Source of the DNA: Acephala macrosclerotiorum
Lineage: Eukaryota; Ascomycota; Leotiomycetes; Helotiales; Mollisiaceae
Direction of reading: 5' to 3'
Length of the DNA stretch: 64,000 nt
Assembly (NCBI GenBank): GCA_014904845.1
Contig: MU119403.1
Location: forward strand, 37,718-101,717
Shown piece after piece: positions 58,401 to 64,000 of this stretch. Position numbers and translations under genes: made by a program. Numbering within the stretch: position 1 is the first letter of the stretch; each line of letters opens with the position of its first letter. The notes below the pieces were generated by a model that was not told the DNA's origin, searched no databases, and saw nothing but the letters and a program-made list of their open reading frames with translations.

Positions 58401-60814
58401 TAATATATTCGAAAAAATTTTTATATTATTTTTATAAATATATTTTTTAAAAATTTAATTATTTAAAATATTATTATTAAATTTATTATTTATAAAATTA
58501 ATTTTTCGTTTAAATATAAAATATTAATAATAATAAAATAATTAAACTTATAATCGTTTCATAAAATAAATTTAAATTTTTTAAATAATTTATCGTATAT
58601 TTAATAATAATAATAATATTTAATATTTATATTATAATTTATATATTAAAATTTTTTTAATAAACGTCGTATTAATAAATAATTAAATCGTCGATATAAT
58701 TATTATAATTCGATTTTAATAAAATAATTTTAAATTAAATTCTTTTTTTATTAATATAATAATATTTATAAATAGTTTTATTTTTGTACAATTAAAATAA
58801 TTTTATTTTTTTAAATTAAAACGGTTTTAAAATTATTGAATTTTATTTTTATTTTATTTATATTTTAAATATAAAATAAAAATAATATATTTATTAAAAC
58901 GACGTAAAATATTATAATATTTAAAAACGTATTAATTTAAATTGTTTTTTATAATAATATAATTTTTTTATTAAATCGAATTTTATAAATATTAATCGTT
59001 AATACGTTTAATTAAATTTTATTATCGATTTTTTATAGCGCTTAAAATTATAATTAATCGATAATTAATATTTTTATAATTTCACTATTTAATATAATTT
59101 TTTAAAACGTTTTAAACGAGTAATAATTTTCGAATATAAATATTAAACTTTTATCGAAATATTATAATAATAAATTAAATATATTCTTTTTTATAATAAT
59201 ATAACGAATAAATTAATCGTTTAAAATAATTATTATTTAAATATTATTAATTTTTTTAAATTTAATAAAATAAATTTTATTTTCGTTTTTTATTTTTATA
59301 TTTATTAATAATTAATCGATTTTTTTAATTTTATCGTTTTTTAAAAAACTTTTTATATTTTTATATTTAACGAAAAATTTTTAATAATAAATCGTTGTAA
59401 TATCGCGATTAATAATATATTAAATATATTATTAAAATTTAAAATATATTTATTACCGTTTTTTTATTATATATTTCATTAATTAATAATTTAATTTATT
59501 ATAAATATAATATTTTTTTTAATAAAATTTTCTTTAGTAATTATAATTCGTACGATAATTATTATTATTTCGAAATAATTTTTTATTTTTTTTATTAAAT
59601 CGAAAAAATCGAAAAATTAAAATTAATTTATATTTACGTTTTTTATCGCGTTTTTCGTATATTCGATCGATTTAATTTTAATCGATTTTATTATAATTTT
59701 TTTTGTTTTTTTAAAAATTATAATCGAAATTACTATTATATTATTACGCTTTTTATAAACGTATTATAATATCGATCGCGAATCGTAATTTAATATAAAC
59801 GTTTTTAAACGTATTTATAAATTTATAAAATATAAAATTATATTTTTCGATATTTTTATAAACGTTAATAATTTAATTTCGAAAATTATATTTTATACGA
59901 TATTTATTCGATAAATTACATTAAATTTATTAAAATTAATCGAAAAATAATTAAAAATATTTTAATTTAATTTTCGATTAATTAATAATAATAATTCGTA
60001 ATAACGTAATTTCTTTTTATAAAAACATATATAATTATCGATTTTTATTTATTTCGAAATATATTCGAATTTTATTTATTATTATTATAAAATTTTAATT
60101 TCTTTTTACGATTTTATCGTAATATAATAAATTCGTACGATTTTTAAATATAATAAAAAATGTTTTATTATATTTATTTTTTAATAATTTAATTTTAAAA
60201 TAATAATTATAAAAAATTTATAATTTAATATTAAAAATATCGAATAATTTTATATTATATTTTTTATTATTATTAATATATATTTTTATTAAATTTGTAA
60301 ACGATTTTATTAATATATTTTATAAAAATTAAAAATTATTATATTAAAAATTATTATTTAATCGAGTATTTTAATTAAAGTTTATATTTTTTTAATTTTA
60401 TAAATTATTTTATTAATATATTAATTAGTAAAATTATCGATTTAAAAATTAAATATTTAAAAATTATATATTAAAATATTATATATTTAAAATTCGAGTT
60501 TCGTAAAATTAAATATTTAAAATATTTAAAATTTAAAAACCTTATAATCGTACGAATAAATTATTTTAAAAAATAATATTATTTCGATCGATTTTATTTT
60601 AAATATTATTTAAATATTATTAAAAATAAATATAAAATTTATTTTTATTTATTAATTAATTTATTATTATTTTTTTAATTTATTTATAGTATTTTTCGTT
60701 GTTTATAATAATTTTTTCGAGTGTTTTTATAATTCGTTTTTCGTTTCTCGATAATTATACTTTTTATTCGCGTAAAATATTTTGTAATTCTTAAATAAAA
60801 ATTAATATTACTTT

Positions 60815-61745
60815 AAAAAACGTATTTTTCGTTTATTTCTCGAAATTATTTTTAAAGTATTTTTATATAATATAATTTATATAATCGTTTTATTTATAGT
60901 ATTTAATATTAAATATAATAAATATATCGATTATTATTTTATTTAAACTTTTATTTTTTATATTAATTAATAAATTTTATATTTTTTTTTAATTTTATAT
61001 TTTTTTTTTTTTAATTACTATTTTAAAAAATAAAAAATAATTAATTTTATAAATAGTTTTATAAGTAATTTAAACGTTTTAATAAAAATAAATAATAAAA
61101 ATAAATAAAATAAATATAAAAACGTATATAAAAATAAATATAAAAACGAATAAACGTTTTCGAAAAATAAATATTTTCAATAAAATTTAATTAAATACTT
61201 ATAATAAACGTTTTTACGAAGTATTTTTTCGATAATAATTTATAAAAACTTCGTATAATTGTAATATAATATTAATATATTATTCGATCGATTAATTCGA
61301 GATTAATAAATATAAATATAATCGAAATAAAAAATAAAAAATAATATCGATTTAATATAATATTTAAAATTAAATAATAAATATAATAATTTAATTAATT
61401 ATTTAATCGAATTTTTCGTAAAATAATATTATTTTATATAATAAACGTAAATTTAAATTAATTATTTAAAGGTTCGATTTTTTTATAATTAATTTTTTTA
61501 AGTTCTCGAAAAATAATTAAGTATTTTAATCTCGTTTTTATAAAAAAAAATAATAAAATCTTTTTATAATTCGATAATATTTAATAATATTCGATCGAAA
61601 TTTTTTAATACTTTTAGCGTATTATATTTCGTTTTTTTTAATAAATTTTTAATAATTTTTAATTAAAAATAATTATTAATTAATATTAATATTATATTAA
61701 AAATATCGAATTTGTTAATAAAGTAATTTAAACGTACGTAAAACT
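60815..61745 (+). repeat. Inverted repeat, left arm
   Basis: About 930 bp, the reverse complement of 63070..64000 with scattered differences; shared landmarks include AAAAAACGTATTTTTCGTTT at the outer end and ATTATTCGATCGATTAATTC inside. The spacer between the arms is about 1.3 kb. Confidence 0.8.
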
Positions 61746-63069
61746 TTTATTATTTTATTTAAAAATTTAATAATTTTATAAATTAATTATTTAAAAATAG
61801 AATAATTAATTAATTTTCGAATATTTTAATTTATAATTAATTTATAATTATTAGAAATTTTAAAAATATTTTTATTTATATTCGATATATTTTAATTATT
61901 ATTAATAAAAATTAATTTTGAATAAAATCGTAAAAAGTTTATATTTAATTTTTTTATTTTAAATATAAATTATTCGAAAAAATATTTAATTCAATTAAAA
62001 AAAATAAAAACTATTTTTTAATTTTACGTATTATAACGATTAAATATTTATATAATAATTATAAATAAATTATTTAATAAATTATAAATATTTAAAATTT
62101 ATTAATATATTTTAATAAAAATTTTAATAATTAATAAATTAATTAATTTATATTTAATTATTTAAATTATTATCGAATTAAATATCGATTATTTAATTTT
62201 AAAAAAATTTAAATCGATTTAATTAATAGCATATAATTTTTTAATTCTTTAAAAATATTTATTAATAATTTTTTATTTTAAATAGTTTTTTTAATATTAC
62301 GAATTTTTAAATTAATATTATAAATTTTTTTTCACGTCAAAAAATTATAAAACGTTTTAAACGTTTGAATATAATAATAATAAATTTAATAATTTATTAT
62401 TTCGTTCGATTATTATACAATTTTTTAAAAAAATAATATTTTATAAATCAAATATATTAATAATTTTATTTAATAATATATTGTTAATTTATTAAAAAAT
62501 TTTAATAAATAAATTAAAAAAAATAAATATTAAAAAAAAATTTATTATTAATTTTTAATTATTTTATTAATAAAAATTTCAAATTAAAATATTTTTTTTT
62601 TAATAATAAAAAATTTTAAAAAAAAAAAATTTAAAGTATATATAAATAAAATATTAAATTTTTTTTTAAAAAAATACGAAATTAATTCGAATATTATAAA
62701 GTAATTTTAATAAATTTATAATTAAAAATTAATTATTAATTATTTGATTTATAGTATTATTTGAAATAATATTAATTTAAATAATATTTTTATAATAATT
62801 TTTAAATAGTATTATTTTTTTAATTATATTATTTTTTTTAAAAAAAATATATTTTATTTAATTTACGTATTTAATTTTATAATTTAAAATATTTTATAAA
62901 TTATTATTATTAAAATAAATATTATATAATATTTACATATAATTCGAAATCGTATATAATTAATATTATTTTATTTTTATTTTCGAAATAAAATTTTTAT
63001 ATTTCGAATTTCGTTTTTTAAATAATTTTAATTAATTATAATTAATACGTATATTAAAATTTAAAATTT

Positions 63070-64000
63070 TTTTACGTATATTTAAATCATTTTATTAGTA
63101 AATTTAATATTTTTAATAAAATATTAATATTAATTAATAATTGTTTTTAATTACGAATTAATAAAAATTTATTAAAAAAAACGAAATATAATAAACTAAA
63201 AATATTAATAAGTTTATTATAAAAAGTATTAAAAAATTTCAATCGAATATTGTTAAATATTATCGAATTATAAAAAAATTTTATTATTTTTTTTTATAAA
63301 AACGAAATTAAAATATTTAATTCTTTTTCGAGAATTTAAAAAAATTAATTATAAAAAAATTCGATTTTTTAAATAATTAATTTAAATTTGCGTTTATTAC
63401 GTAAAATAATATTATTTTACGAAAAATTCGATTAAATAATTAATTAAATTATTATATTTATTATTTAATTTTAAATATTATATTAAATCGATATTATTTT
63501 TTATTTTTTATTTCGATTATATTTACATTTATTAATCTCGAATTAATCGATCGAATAATACATCGATATTATATTACGATTATACGAAATCTTTATAAAT
63601 TACTATCGAAAAAACGTTTTATAAAAACGTTTATTATAAATATTTATTTTTCGAAAACGTTTATTCGTTTTTATATTCGCTTTTATATACGTTTTTATAT
63701 TTACTTTATTTATTTTTATTATTTATTTTTATTAAAACGTTTAAATTACTTATAAAACTATTTATAAAATTAATTATTTTTTATTTTTCGAAATAATATT
63801 TAAAAAAAAAAAATATAAAATTAAAAAAAAAAATATAAAATTTATTAATTAATATAAAAAATAAAAATTTAAATAAAATAATAATCGATATATTTATTGT
63901 ATTTAATATTAAATACTATAAATAAAACGAATATACGAATTATATTATATAAAAATATTTTAAAAATAATTTTAAAAAATAAACGAAAAATACGTTTTTT
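63070..64000 (-). repeat. Inverted repeat, right arm
   Basis: Reverse complement of 60815..61745. The match reaches the last base of the window, so the arm probably continues beyond it. On its inner side (62900-63128) it also matches 55695..55920 in reverse. Confidence 0.8.

Larger units (their letters stand above)
55390..64000. repeat. RIP-saturated transposon graveyard
   Basis: More than 8.6 kb, running off the window, made of almost only A and T with C kept mainly in CG. No frame of useful length. It contains at least three copies of one sequence: forward at 55695..55920, forward at 60815..61745, and reversed at 62900..64000. The composition, the neighbouring repeat B and the internal copies show nested, heavily RIP-mutated mobile elements; their class can no longer be read. 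Confidence 0.8.

Overview
This is eukaryotic nuclear DNA from a filamentous ascomycete (Pezizomycotina; a Leotiomycetes-like genome is my best guess). The evidence is short introns of about 41-103 nt with GT...CTRAC...AG signals, HET, 2EXR, Clr5-ankyrin, F-box and NB-ARC/TPR families, a fungal purine-cytosine permease, a Fot1/pogo transposon, and long AT-rich tracts of the kind left by repeat-induced point mutation (RIP). No rRNA, tRNA, CRISPR array or prokaryotic operon is visible.

Layout. 0-2.5 kb: an intact HET-domain gene (minus). 3-9.3 kb: four tandem plus-strand paralogues of a 2EXR-domain family, the first dead, the other three largely intact; all share a terminal intron of exactly 46 nt position followed by a 12-nt last exon. 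10.6-12.1 kb: relic of a type-B carboxylesterase. 13-16.6 kb: two decayed tandem F-box/LRR-like genes with a 283-bp MITE-like element between them. 17.7-21.3 kb: a diverged 2EXR-like gene split in frame by a dead Fot1/pogo element with TA target duplication. 21.7-22.6 kb: relic of a fungal membrane-protein gene. 22.8-24.5 kb: a HET gene with one stop, whose 5' end is replaced by a repeat; a second MITE-like element follows. 25.8-27.9 kb: a third HET gene, broken in its N-terminal third. 30.8-32.9 kb: a Clr5-ankyrin gene with frameshifts. 34.4-36.1 kb: an intact NCS1 purine-cytosine permease (minus). 36.1-41.0 kb: gene desert. 41.0-42.7 kb: a seven-exon two-TM membrane protein. 43.2-52.2 kb: a fungal NLR-type gene (alpha/beta hydrolase, NB-ARC, TPR) cut in two by a 5.2-kb RIP-degraded copia-type LTR retrotransposon with a perfect GAGGG target duplication. 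52.3-54.6 kb: an eleven-exon amidase gene (minus). 55.1-64 kb: a RIP-saturated transposon graveyard with direct and inverted copies of the same sequence.

Working together: three HET genes, an NLR-type gene and a Clr5-ankyrin gene form a loose neighbourhood of nonself-recognition type genes in a transposon-rich compartment. Several are in decay: their nonsense codons often sit where a conserved Trp (TGG) is expected, and TGG to TAG is the CpA-type change RIP would make on the opposite strand. The permease and the amidase look like ordinary metabolic genes. All exon boundaries were read by eye from splice signals and reading-phase agreement, without RNA data or database searches.
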